Notes: generated from the sequence alone by a model not told the origin. DNA of 64,000 nucleotides from Pseudomonas marginalis (GCF_900105325.1 NZ_FNSU01000003.1:4229501-4293500), one strand, 5' to 3'; numbered from the stretch's first letter, positions 54,117-62,899 are shown. Numbers and translations: made by a program.

Positions 54117-57100
54117 ATGTCTGACGCGTTATGGGCGGCCCGGATGGGCGATGCGCTCTCCCACACTTCGATGATGGCCGACATCCTCGGCGGTGTGCTG
54201 GAGGTGGCGGCCAATATTGCGATCACCGCCGTGGCGACTGCGGCGGTGGTTGCCGCCACCGGGATTACCGTGGCCACCGGCGGGCTGGGTTGCTTCCTGC
54301 TGGGCGCCGTGGTGGGCACGATTGTCGGCCTGGCCATGAGCAAGACCGGGGCGGACAAAGGCTTATCGAATTTATGCGAGAGCTTCAGCAACGCCCTGTT
54401 CCCGCCTACGGTACAGGCGAACATTCTCACCGGTTCCACCAATACCCTGACCAACAGTATTCCGGCCGCTCGCGCCGCTGGCGCGATCAGTTCTCACGTC
54501 GCACCCGCCGGCACTGAGCAGGAAGAACCCGCGCCCGAGCCGGAAGCCAGCTACCTGGACATGGCCGAGAGTTTCTTCTCGCAGATGTGGCGCCCCACGG
54601 TTGCCACACCTGCGCCCGGCGCCGAACCCAAGCCGCTGGATTTGGTCACGTGCATGAAGCATCCGCCGATGCCGCCGCAGTTTCTGGCCGAGGGTTCGGA
54701 AAAAGTCACCATCAATGGCCAGCCGGCAGTGCGCAGCGGTGACCGCAGCACCTGCGATGCAACGGTGGTGTCGTCGGGGCTGATTTCCTCCAACGTGACC
54801 ATTGGCGGCGGTTCGGTGGTGGTGCGCGAGATCCGCAGCGGCAAGACGCCGGGCGTCGGGCTGGCGGTGACAGCGTTGTTGATGCTCAAGGGCGGCAAGG
54901 GCAAGTTCTTCAGCAAGCTGCCGTGCATGTTGATCGGCGGCGCGACCTCGATGGCCGTGAGCAGCGCGATGGGGGCTATGGCCAATGCGGCCATGGGCTC
55001 GTCGAACCCGGTGCATGCGGCCACCGGCGCCAAGGTGCTGGGCGGCGATGATGAGCTGGATTTCGTACTGCCCGGCATCCTGCCGATTGATTGGCAACGC
55101 TTCTACAACAGCCGCGACGAACGCTCGGGCAGCCTGTTCGGCGCAGGCTGGAGCCTGCCGTATGAAGTGTGCGTCGACATCCAGCCTCACCCCGACGGCG
55201 GCGAAACGCTGGTCTACACCGATGAACAGGGCCGGCCTATCGACATGGGCAGTATTCCCCTGGGCGGCGCGGTGTTCAGCGCCGGTGAAGGGCTGGCCGT
55301 GCGCCGACACCTCAATGGGCAGTTGCTGATCGAAAGCGATGACGGGCTGTATCGCTTATTTGAGCCTTCCGCCAACCCGGCGTTGCTGCGCCTCAGCCAG
55401 CTCGGCGACCGCAACGACAACCGCATCCATGTTGATTACGACGAAGCCGGGCGGCTGATCCGGCTGCGCGATACGTTCGACCTGGTGCAAGTGGAGTTGA
55501 TCCGCGATCAAGGCCACGTGGTGCGGCTCGAACGACTGTACCCCGATCAGCGTCGCGAAGTACTCGTAAGCTATGGCTACGACGCTATCGGCAACCTGGC
55601 TGAGGTCCGCGATGCCACTGGCCAGGTACAGCGACGCTTCAGCTATGATGCCGGCCAGCGCATGGTCGAGCACCAGTTGCCGACCGGTCTGCGCTGTTTC
55701 TACGAATGGGCCTTGGTTGAAGACGTGGAATGGCGCGTGGTCCGGCACTGGACCGACGAAGGCGACGCCTACCAGTTCGACTATGACTTGCAGGCCGGTA
55801 TCACGCGGATTACCGACGGCTTGCAACGCGTCAGTACTCGCCACTGGAACACCCAGCACCAGATCGTTCGCTACTGCGACAACCTCGGGCAAACCTGGCT
55901 GTTCGAGTGGAACGACGAGCGCCAATTGCTCAGCGCCACCGATCCACTGGGCGGGCGCTATACGTACAGCTACGACGACGCCGGCAACCTGATCGGCGAG
56001 ACCGACCCGCTGGGCCGCAGTGACTCGACCTTGTGGCTTGAGCATTGGGCACTGCCGCTGGTGGAGACCGACGCCGCCGACAATAGCTGGGCGTATCGCT
56101 ACGATCAGCGCGGCAACTGCATCGCCGAAACCGACCCGCTGGGCTACGTCACCCGCTACCGTTATGACGATCACGGCCAGGTCGTGGAGATCATCGACGC
56201 CACCGGCAAAAGCAAGAAGCTGCGCTGGAATCCTTTTGGGCAGTTGGTCGAGCATATCGATTGTTCGGGTTACCCGACGCGTTTCAGTTACGACGAGCGC
56301 GGTTATTTGCAGGTCATTTCCGACCCGCTAGGGGAACGAACAACCTTCACATACGACACGACGGGCAGGATGCTCAGCCAGCAGTTGCCAGATGGTCGCA
56401 TCGAGTATTTTCAACGCAACGCCTGCGGACAATTGACGGTCCATACCGACCCGTCAGGCCACTCGACTCATTATCAGTACAACCCTCGCGGGCGCATTCG
56501 CCAGCGCACGGATGCGCACGGCCGCAAAGTGCAATTCAGCTATGACAGCTACGCACGGCTGCAAGCACTGACCAATGAGAATGGCGAATGTTATCGTTTC
56601 ACGTGGAATGCCAATGATCGCCTGGTCGAGCAGCGCGACCTAGATGGCAGCGCCCATCACTATGACTACGATGCATTGAACAGCATCACCAGCGTCACTG
56701 CTTTACCAGCTCACGACAGCAATGCGCCAGGTATCCCTGAACAGCCTATTGTTCACTATTTGGAGCGTGATGCTGCCGGGCGCCTGGTTGTCAAAATCAC
56801 CGACGATGGCCGCACGGATTATTTATACGATCTCCTGGATCAATTGATCGCAATCACATTCAAGGACGCCCAGGGCAACGAACAAAAATTGAGTTATCGC
56901 TATGACGCCCTCGGCCAGCCACTTGAAGAGCAAAGCTCGGCCGGCAGTTTGAAACATCGCTATGACGAATTGGGCAATCTGACCCAGACCCAATTACCCG
57001 ATGGTCGCTGGATCAACCGTCTGTACTACGGCAGCGGTCATTTGCACCAGATCAACCTCGATGGCCAAGTCATCAGTGACTTCGAGCGTGACCGCCTGCA

Positions 57101-58580
57101 TCGTGAAGTACTTCGCACACAAGGTCAGATCAGCACCCGCACTGAATATGATCGAGGCGGGCGGTTGCGCGCTCGTGTACGGTATCCAAGTACCCTGCCG
57201 CGACCACTGACGGGAATGAGCCCGACATACTTCGACTTTGATCCCAGCGACAACCTGATCGCCCGCCACGAACAAAAAGCAGGAATTGCACACCAACAGT
57301 CGTTTCACTACGACGCCACTGATCGCATCATTGCCAGCCAGAATCCAATACATGGGACGCAGGAAAGCTTTGCTTATGACGCAGCGGCCAACCTTCTGGA
57401 TGGTCCCCTGCCGGGTGTAGGCCTGGTGGTACATAACAAATTAATGACCTACCAAGACAAGCGTTACCGGTATGACAGTTTCGGTCGGCTGGTTGAAAAA
57501 CGTAGTGCTCGTCGCGCCGTTCAACTATTCAAGTACGACGCTGAAAGCAGAGTGGTCGAAATACGAAATCAGCACGCCGCCAATGAAACCGTCATCACAA
57601 TGACCTACGACCCTTTAGGTCGTCGGATTACAAAAACCGAACAAAACAGCAACGGTAATACGCTTGGTACCACTCGTTTTGTCTGGGACGGGTTGCAACT
57701 GATACAAGAGCATCGTAATAACCAGACCAGCCTTTATCTTTATGAAGATGGGAGCTATGAAGCGCTGGCACGTGTTGATGGCCTGGGCCCACTGCAAAGA
57801 ATCAGGTACTACCACAACGACCCTAACGGACTGCCGCACGAATTGACGGACCACGATGGGCACCGTGTATGGCAGGCCAGTTATTACGCTTGGGGTAATA
57901 CCGCCGAGGAAACCAGAGAATCTTCTTACATCGAAGAGCAGAACTTGAGGTTTCAGGGGCAATACTTGGACCGGGAAACCGGTTTGCACTACAACACGTT
58001 CAGGTTTTACGACCCCGATATAGGTCGGTTTATCACACCGGACCCCATAGGACTCGCCGGTGGCTTGAACCTCTATCAGTACGGGCCTAATCCGATGGGC
58101 TGGTGTGATGCGTGGGGGCTGGCAGGCAGTCCAACCACAGCGACTCATATCACCTACCTGGGCGTCGACAAAGCGACCGGCAAACCTTATGTGGGTTATG
58201 CCAGCATGCAAGGCAAGCAGGTAGGTTCAGACGTGTTGAACTATCGCTACGGGTCAAATTTCGATCGCTTTGGCGGCCAGGCACCTCAAGTCCTGCATAC
58301 CGCCTATGGACAGGATGGCAAGGACACCACACGAGGGCTGGAACAACGAGTGTATGAAGGTTTGGGAGGAAAAGATGGAACCGCCAACGCACAAAATCCG
58401 GTCGGCAAAGGAAATGGCCGAAGGAAAGAATACCTAGCTGCGGCGGATAAACATTTGTCTCAGACTGACTCAGGCAAAGCACTGGATAAACGCATAAAAG
58501 CCGCGAATAAAACCAAGGGCAAAGCCCCTGCCAAAGTCGCCGGCAAAAGCAGGGGTGCGCGAGCAGGCCGCTGCTCGTGA
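54117..58580 (+). CDS. PAAR-Rhs T6SS effector with a GIY-YIG-like C-terminal toxin
   Basis: A 1487-residue polymorphic toxin. A prePAAR motif (AAR at 7-9, D12, H16) leads into two hydrophobic helices (about 25-75), then a PAAR domain (about 100-243) that caps VgrG. The Rhs/YD-repeat cage spans about 300-1335. It ends at DPIG (1309-1312), 18 residues, then DAWGL (1331-1335), the self-cleavage motif DPxG-x18-DPxGL with Ala in place of the second Pro. Predicted released toxin: 1336-1487. It shows YLG (1347-1349) and YVG (1358-1360), then RGLEQ with E1409, and N1427/N1433, the order of GIY-YIG (URI-fold) nucleases, followed by a Lys/Arg-rich tail. Nuclease activity is inferred. Base composition is lower in GC after about 56,350. 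Confidence 0.9.
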   Translation: MSDALWAARMGDALSHTSMMADILGGVLEVAANIAITAVATAAVVAATGITVATGGLGCFLLGAVVGTIVGLAMSKTGADKGLSNLCESFSNALFPPTVQANILTGSTNTLTNSIPAARAAGAISSHVAPAGTEQEEPAPEPEASYLDMAESFFSQMWRPTVATPAPGAEPKPLDLVTCMKHPPMPPQFLAEGSEKVTINGQPAVRSGDRSTCDATVVSSGLISSNVTIGGGSVVVREIRSGKTPGVGLAVTALLMLKGGKGKFFSKLPCMLIGGATSMAVSSAMGAMANAAMGSSNPVHAATGAKVLGGDDELDFVLPGILPIDWQRFYNSRDERSGSLFGAGWSLPYEVCVDIQPHPDGGETLVYTDEQGRPIDMGSIPLGGAVFSAGEGLAVRRHLNGQLLIESDDGLYRLFEPSANPALLRLSQLGDRNDNRIHVDYDEAGRLIRLRDTFDLVQVELIRDQGHVVRLERLYPDQRREVLVSYGYDAIGNLAEVRDATGQVQRRFSYDAGQRMVEHQLPTGLRCFYEWALVEDVEWRVVRHWTDEGDAYQFDYDLQAGITRITDGLQRVSTRHWNTQHQIVRYCDNLGQTWLFEWNDERQLLSATDPLGGRYTYSYDDAGNLIGETDPLGRSDSTLWLEHWALPLVETDAADNSWAYRYDQRGNCIAETDPLGYVTRYRYDDHGQVVEIIDATGKSKKLRWNPFGQLVEHIDCSGYPTRFSYDERGYLQVISDPLGERTTFTYDTTGRMLSQQLPDGRIEYFQRNACGQLTVHTDPSGHSTHYQYNPRGRIRQRTDAHGRKVQFSYDSYARLQALTNENGECYRFTWNANDRLVEQRDLDGSAHHYDYDALNSITSVTALPAHDSNAPGIPEQPIVHYLERDAAGRLVVKITDDGRTDYLYDLLDQLIAITFKDAQGNEQKLSYRYDALGQPLEEQSSAGSLKHRYDELGNLTQTQLPDGRWINRLYYGSGHLHQINLDGQVISDFERDRLHREVLRTQGQISTRTEYDRGGRLRARVRYPSTLPRPLTGMSPTYFDFDPSDNLIARHEQKAGIAHQQSFHYDATDRIIASQNPIHGTQESFAYDAAANLLDGPLPGVGLVVHNKLMTYQDKRYRYDSFGRLVEKRSARRAVQLFKYDAESRVVEIRNQHAANETVITMTYDPLGRRITKTEQNSNGNTLGTTRFVWDGLQLIQEHRNNQTSLYLYEDGSYEALARVDGLGPLQRIRYYHNDPNGLPHELTDHDGHRVWQASYYAWGNTAEETRESSYIEEQNLRFQGQYLDRETGLHYNTFRFYDPDIGRFITPDPIGLAGGLNLYQYGPNPMGWCDAWGLAGSPTTATHITYLGVDKATGKPYVGYASMQGKQVGSDVLNYRYGSNFDRFGGQAPQVLHTAYGQDGKDTTRGLEQRVYEGLGGKDGTANAQNPVGKGNGRRKEYLAAADKHLSQTDSGKALDKRIKAANKTKGKAPAKVAGKSRGARAGRCS

Positions 58581-58615
58581 ATATCATCAATGACTATTGA
58601 AAATGGAGTGAGCCC

Positions 58616-59203
58616 ATGGCCAAGCGCATCCTCTGGAAGGAAGGCGATCTAGTCAGCCTCAAATTGCGAGATGACTTATACACCGTAGGCCAGATGATCA
58701 AAAACTCCGTCATGCGCTTCTACGATGTGAGAAGTGTGGACGGCGCCTGGACCGAGCTTGCGCTGGACAACAGTATGATCCTGTTCAGTGGTTTTGTCGG
58801 CAAGGTGGTGACCCAGAGATTGGCAACGGAAAAACTAATTTCCGTCACACCATTTAGCCTTTCGGATCATGAGCGTTATTGGCTCAGGCCCCACGTCAGC
58901 TTTGAGGGCGGCTTTCCGTTTCGAGATGCTGATCTTGTTGACCTCGGCATCGGCTGCGATGCTGACTACAGCCTGGTACCTGCACTAAAGGAAGATCTGC
59001 AACTTTCTGACAGTCGCGACATTATCGAAAAGTATGAGTTGACCAACATGTGGGGAGACGAGGACCTCACCGACAGACTGTGTCGCTACTTCGATACCGG
59101 TGTTAACCGGGATGATTTGAAATTTGAAGTCTTTCCGGGACTCTGGAACGATCGTGAAAGCCTCAGGCCTTTGACCCGACGACTGCCTTTGCCGTTGAGA
59201 TAA
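58616..59203 (+). CDS. Candidate immunity protein for the Rhs toxin (Imm26-like)
   Basis: A 195-residue cytosolic-looking protein with no signal peptide or membrane segment. Its N-terminus (WKEGDLVSLKLRDDLYTVGQMIKN) resembles the Imm26 pattern, in which a GDxxxxxL-D-x-Y/F strand pair opens the domain. It begins 35 bases after the Rhs stop with a GGAGTG ribosome-binding site and shares the lower GC of the toxin tail. The position is that of cognate immunity genes in Rhs systems. The Imm26 assignment is from visual likeness only; the immunity role is mostly from context. Confidence 0.65.
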   Translation: MAKRILWKEGDLVSLKLRDDLYTVGQMIKNSVMRFYDVRSVDGAWTELALDNSMILFSGFVGKVVTQRLATEKLISVTPFSLSDHERYWLRPHVSFEGGFPFRDADLVDLGIGCDADYSLVPALKEDLQLSDSRDIIEKYELTNMWGDEDLTDRLCRYFDTGVNRDDLKFEVFPGLWNDRESLRPLTRRLPLPLR

Positions 59204-59237
59204 ACAAGCAGTGTTTAGGTGATTTGAAGCATTAAAA

Positions 59238-59269
59238 AATGGGCACCCAACCCAGTCGGCGTGCCCATT
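59238..59269 (-). terminator. Rho-independent terminator for the HU gene
   Basis: AATGGGCAC (59238-59246) pairs with GTGCCCATT (59261-59269). Read on the minus strand the stem is followed by TTTTTT, a textbook terminator for the HU gene that ends at 59309. It also stands between that gene and the converging immunity gene. Confidence 0.8.
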
Positions 59270-59308
59270 CTTCTTACCGCCCCGCCTCCCTTCGAGACGG
59301 TACCGCAA

Positions 59309-59584
59309 TTACGGGTTGACGCTGTCTTTGAGCGACTTGCCCGGCTTGAACGCAACGGTGTTGCTCGCCTTGATCTTCACAGGCTCACCGGTTTGCGGGT
59401 TTTTGCCGGTGCGGGCGCCACGGTGGCGTTGCAGGAAGGTGCCGAAGCCCACCAGGGTGACGCTGTCCTTGCGGTGCAGGGCGCCGGTGATTTCTTCGAG
59501 AACGGCGTTGAGGACGCGGTTGGCCTGTTCTTTGGTGAGATCCGCTTTTTCAGCGATGGCGGCTGCGAGTTCTGGTTTACGCAT
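59309..59584 (-). CDS. hupA: DNA-binding protein HU
   Basis: A 91-residue histone-like protein starting MRKPELAAAIAEKADLTKEQ, with the HU signature GFGTFLQRHRGARTGKNPQTGEPV, the beta-arm that grips DNA. HU bends and compacts DNA and assists repair and regulation. Pseudomonads have several HU paralogues; the position next to the rubredoxin genes suggests the one called HupA, but the letter is not certain. First core gene after the T6SS block; its terminator is at 59238. Confidence 0.9.
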   Translation of the reverse strand: MRKPELAAAIAEKADLTKEQANRVLNAVLEEITGALHRKDSVTLVGFGTFLQRHRGARTGKNPQTGEPVKIKASNTVAFKPGKSLKDSVNP

Positions 59585-59775
59585 ATGTGAAGCCTCTTTG
59601 ACGGTTTTTTGTTGTTATGTCCGTGCTGCTCGTCTGTGGAGCAGCGCCCAAAGCGCCGCAGGCTCTACTCTGCGGCAGACGGGAGTGAGGATGGCATGCC
59701 CTCGCACGCTCCGCCAGTCTCGCGGCGACCTTTCTCGGGGGAAAAACGTGCTTATTCCGACAGAACGACCGGTAT

Positions 59776-60924
59776 TTACGCCAGCAACGGCGGAAGTTCT
59801 TTGTTGAGGGCAAGTTTTTCCATCACGGCGTTGCCGGTCAGCGCGTAACCCAGCAGACGACCGTTGGCGTCGCGGCACAGGGCCTTGATGTCGGCACCCT
59901 GGCCTTCGACGCTCCACACCCCTTCGGTGCCCCGTGGCGGCGGGGATACCACCAGCGGGCAGACCGGGGTTTTCACGGTGACCGGCATCGGACCGTAGCT
60001 GACGGCCGTGGCGTTACCGGCCAGGGTCTGGGCCAGGGCACGGGCGCAGCTCATCAGCGGCATGACGTACAGCAGGTTGAGGCCATCAACCTCGGCGCAG
60101 TCGCCCAGGGCGTAGATATTGGCGTGGGAGGTCTTGAGGTGGCGATCCACCATGATCCCACGGTTGGTCTGCAGGCCGGCCGCCGCAGCCAGGTCGACAC
60201 GCGGACGCAGGCCGATGGCCGAGACCACCAGATCGCAGTGCACCACTTCACCGTCCGACAGATGCGCTTCCAGGCCGTCAGCGCTGCGTTGCAGGCGATT
60301 GAGCACCGGGCCCAGGTGGAAACGCGCGCCCAGCCCTTCCAGGCCGGCCTGTACCGCTGCGGCCGCTGCTGGGTGCAGCAGGGTCGGCATGACTTGCTCG
60401 CACGGCGCCACCAGGTCGATTTCATAACCGCCGAGGATCAGGTCGTTGGCGAATTCACAGCCGATCAGGCCGGCGCCGAGCAGCAGCACGCGGCGCTTGC
60501 CGGCCGCGGCGGCGCGAAAGCGGGCGTAATCTTCGAGGTCATTGATCGGGAAAACCAGCTCAGCGGCGTCGCCTTCAACCGGTACCCGCACGGTCTCCGC
60601 GCCCCAGGCCAGGACCAGATCACGATAGACCACCGCTTCTTCACCGATCCACAGGCGCTTGTGGCCGGGGTCGATGCCGCTGACACGGGTGTGGGTGCGC
60701 ACTTCGGCCTTGAGTTGCTCGGCCATGGCGCCGGGTTCGGCCATGCTCAGGCCATCGGCTTCCTTGTTCTTGCCAAAGCCGGTGGAGAGCATGGGCTTGG
60801 AGTAGGAGCGCCCGTCATCCGCGGTGATCAGCAGCAATGGGGTCTCGCTGTCGAGCTTGCGAAACTCCCGGGCCACGTTGTAACCGGCCAATCCTGTGCC
60901 GATGATCACGACAGGTGTGTTCAT
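59776..60924 (-). CDS. NAD(P)H rubredoxin reductase (FAD-dependent oxidoreductase)
   Basis: A 382-residue FAD/NAD(P)-binding protein. The N-terminal FAD motif is GTGLAGYNVAREFRKLD, the NAD(P) motif VLLLGAGLIGCEFAND (about 145-160), and the second FAD motif NIYALGDCAEVDG. With no extra domains and with a rubredoxin gene 36 bases upstream on the same strand, it is the rubredoxin reductase passing electrons from NADH to rubredoxin (AlkT-like function, here chromosomal and of general use in stress or hydrocarbon oxidation). Confidence 0.9.
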   Translation of the reverse strand: MNTPVVIIGTGLAGYNVAREFRKLDSETPLLLITADDGRSYSKPMLSTGFGKNKEADGLSMAEPGAMAEQLKAEVRTHTRVSGIDPGHKRLWIGEEAVVYRDLVLAWGAETVRVPVEGDAAELVFPINDLEDYARFRAAAAGKRRVLLLGAGLIGCEFANDLILGGYEIDLVAPCEQVMPTLLHPAAAAAVQAGLEGLGARFHLGPVLNRLQRSADGLEAHLSDGEVVHCDLVVSAIGLRPRVDLAAAAGLQTNRGIMVDRHLKTSHANIYALGDCAEVDGLNLLYVMPLMSCARALAQTLAGNATAVSYGPMPVTVKTPVCPLVVSPPPRGTEGVWSVEGQGADIKALCRDANGRLLGYALTGNAVMEKLALNKELPPLLA

Positions 60925-60960
60925 TCCTTTCTCCTTGTAGTACGTCTCTGAAACTGAAAA

Positions 60961-61128
60961 TTAGCCGATTTCGATCATTTCGAAATCCATCTTGCCCACG
61001 CCGCAGTCCGGGCACAGCCAGTCTTCGGGTACGTCCTGCCACAGGGTGCCCGGAGCGATACCATCATCCGGCCAGCCGTCTTTTTCGTCATAGATCAGGC
61101 CGCAGACTACACATTGCCACTTCTTCAT
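60961..61128 (-). CDS. rubA: Rubredoxin
   Basis: A 55-residue iron protein read from the ATG at 61128: MKKWQCVVCGLIYDEKDGW at the N-terminus, and LCPDCGVGKMDFE near the end. The four iron-ligand cysteines form the two CxxCG knuckles (C6, C9, C39, C42). It is an electron carrier served by the reductase encoded 36 bases downstream. Pseudomonads often have two rubredoxin genes here; only one is present. Missed by ordinary ORF length limits. Confidence 0.95.
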   Translation of the reverse strand: MKKWQCVVCGLIYDEKDGWPDDGIAPGTLWQDVPEDWLCPDCGVGKMDFEMIEIG

Positions 61129-61325
61129 TTACTTGCTTCCTCAGGGTCCAGGCAGGTTGGCCGGCGGTCGATGGATCCAGCGTTGCCGCGCGGCTCAGGG
61201 CGTTTTGTACTGATCGGGGCCGACAGATGCAAGCTTGATCGACGCAAGGCGCCGGGCCGGCCCGGCAAAAGATCAGGACGCCATGGTAAGCTCGCCGCCT
61301 CTTTTGCTGCCAATACTGACGCACC

Positions 61326-61889
61326 GTGCCGCACTCAATCGCCCTTCCCGATGCTTGCCAATGGTTGACCCAGAGCCTCCTGAGCCCTGCGCCCGCGCCC
61401 TTGACCCTGAACTGGCTGTTCGACGAAGGCTCGCTGACCCGCCGGCTGACATGGCTGTCCCACGATGGCTTCAGCGTGACGCCGCTGTTCGAAGGCTGGC
61501 AGCCGCTACGCGATGATGAATGCGCGGCGCTGCGCATGCCACCGGCCAGTATCGGTTGGGTGCGCGAGGTGTATTTGCGCGGGCATGGCCAACCGTGGGT
61601 GTTTGCCCGCAGTGTGGCGGCGCGCAGTGCATTGCAGGGCGACGGCTTGCATATGGATGAATTGGGCAGCCGTTCCTTGGGCGAATTGCTGTTTTGCGAT
61701 CGCGCGTTCACCCGCCAGGCCATCGAGGTGTGCCATTACCCTCGCCAATGGCTGCCCACCACGGACCAGGCCGACGGGCTGTGGGCGCGCCGCTCACGCT
61801 TCGATCGCGGGCCGCTGAGCGTGCTGGTGGCGGAAGTCTTCCTGCCGGCTTTCTGGCACGCGCTGCATGACCATCCGGAGAACTGCTGA
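61326..61889 (+). CDS. ubiC: Chorismate pyruvate-lyase
   Basis: A 187-residue UbiC, which converts chorismate to 4-hydroxybenzoate, the first committed step of ubiquinone synthesis. The blocks WVREVYLRGHGQPWVFARSV and RRSRFDRGPLSVLVAEVFLP match the family, including the active-site arginine and glutamate. It starts with GTG at 61326. Its TGA shares a base with the ubiA ATG (TGATG), coupling the two. Confidence 0.93.
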   Translation: MPHSIALPDACQWLTQSLLSPAPAPLTLNWLFDEGSLTRRLTWLSHDGFSVTPLFEGWQPLRDDECAALRMPPASIGWVREVYLRGHGQPWVFARSVAARSALQGDGLHMDELGSRSLGELLFCDRAFTRQAIEVCHYPRQWLPTTDQADGLWARRSRFDRGPLSVLVAEVFLPAFWHALHDHPENC

Positions 61890-62779
61890 TGTATCAACGT
61901 CTGCTCAAATCCTTGAACCGCCTGCACCCCCGGGCCTGGGATTTCATTCAGTTGACCCGCATGGACAAGCCCATCGGCATCTACCTGCTGCTGTGGCCGA
62001 CGCTGTGGGCGCTGTGGATCGCCGGCAAGGGCTCGCCGTCCCTGGCCAATATCGTGATTTTTGTGTTGGGCGTTACGCTGACTCGCGCTGCCGGTTGCGT
62101 CATCAATGACTGGGCGGACCGCAAGGTCGACGGCCATGTGAAGCGCACCGCGCAACGCCCGCTGGCCAGCGGCAGGATCCGTTCGAAAGAGGCCTTGGTG
62201 TTCTTTGCGGTACTGATGCTGATCAGCTTCCTGCTGGTACTGCTGACCAACGCCACCACCATCTGGTTATCGCTGGGCGGCCTGGCACTGGCGGTCAGCT
62301 ACCCGTTCATGAAGCGCTACACCTATTACCCCCAGGTGGTGTTGGGCGCGGCGTTTTCCTGGGGCATGCCGATGGCGTTCACCGCCGAAACCGGCCACCT
62401 GCCCGCTACCGCCTGGCTGCTCTATATAGCCAACCTGTTGTGGACAGTGGCCTACGACACCTATTACGCGATGACCGACCGCGACGACGACTTGAAGATC
62501 GGCGTCAAATCCACTGCCATCCTGTTCGGCGATGCCGACCGGGTGATCATCCTGACCCTGCAAGGCCTGGCGCTGCTGTGCCTGTTGCTGGCCGGCGCAC
62601 GGTTTGAGCTGGGGAGTTGGTTCCACCTGGGGCTGCTGGCGGCGGCAGGCTGCTTTGCCTGGGAGTTCTGGTACACCCGCGACCGGGACCGGATGAAATG
62701 CTTCAAGGCGTTTTTGCACAACCACTGGGCCGGGTTGGCGATTTTTGTCGGGATTGTGGCGGATTACGCGTTTCGCTGA
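61889..62779 (+). CDS. ubiA: 4-hydroxybenzoate polyprenyltransferase
   Basis: A 296-residue integral membrane prenyltransferase with about eight or nine helices. The two aspartate-rich substrate loops are present: NDWADRKVDGHVKRTAQRPL (about 71-90) and DTYYAMTDRDDD (about 190-201). It attaches the polyprenyl chain to 4-hydroxybenzoate made by UbiC. ubiC-ubiA upstream of phoB is the normal Pseudomonas order. Confidence 0.96.
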   Translation: MYQRLLKSLNRLHPRAWDFIQLTRMDKPIGIYLLLWPTLWALWIAGKGSPSLANIVIFVLGVTLTRAAGCVINDWADRKVDGHVKRTAQRPLASGRIRSKEALVFFAVLMLISFLLVLLTNATTIWLSLGGLALAVSYPFMKRYTYYPQVVLGAAFSWGMPMAFTAETGHLPATAWLLYIANLLWTVAYDTYYAMTDRDDDLKIGVKSTAILFGDADRVIILTLQGLALLCLLLAGARFELGSWFHLGLLAAAGCFAWEFWYTRDRDRMKCFKAFLHNHWAGLAIFVGIVADYAFR

Positions 62780-62805
62780 GGTTTTTGCAGTGCCTGGTCG
62801 GGCCT

Positions 62806-62879
62806 CATCGGGGGCAAGCCTCCTCCCACATTTGAATGTGTTCACACATCAAAAGGTGGGAGGGGGCTTGCCCCCGATG
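62806..62879. repeat. REPIN between ubiA and the secreted-protein gene
   Basis: CATCGGGGGCAAGCCTCCTCCCAC (62806-62829; cores CATCGGGGGCAAG and CTCCCAC) is matched by its near-exact reverse complement at 62856-62879, with a 26-base middle that holds a smaller ATGTGTTCACACAT-like palindrome. Same REP family as 15799 and 51639, here as a facing pair between convergent genes. Confidence 0.87.
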
Positions 62880-62899
62880 GTTTCAGCAGCGCCGCGAAA

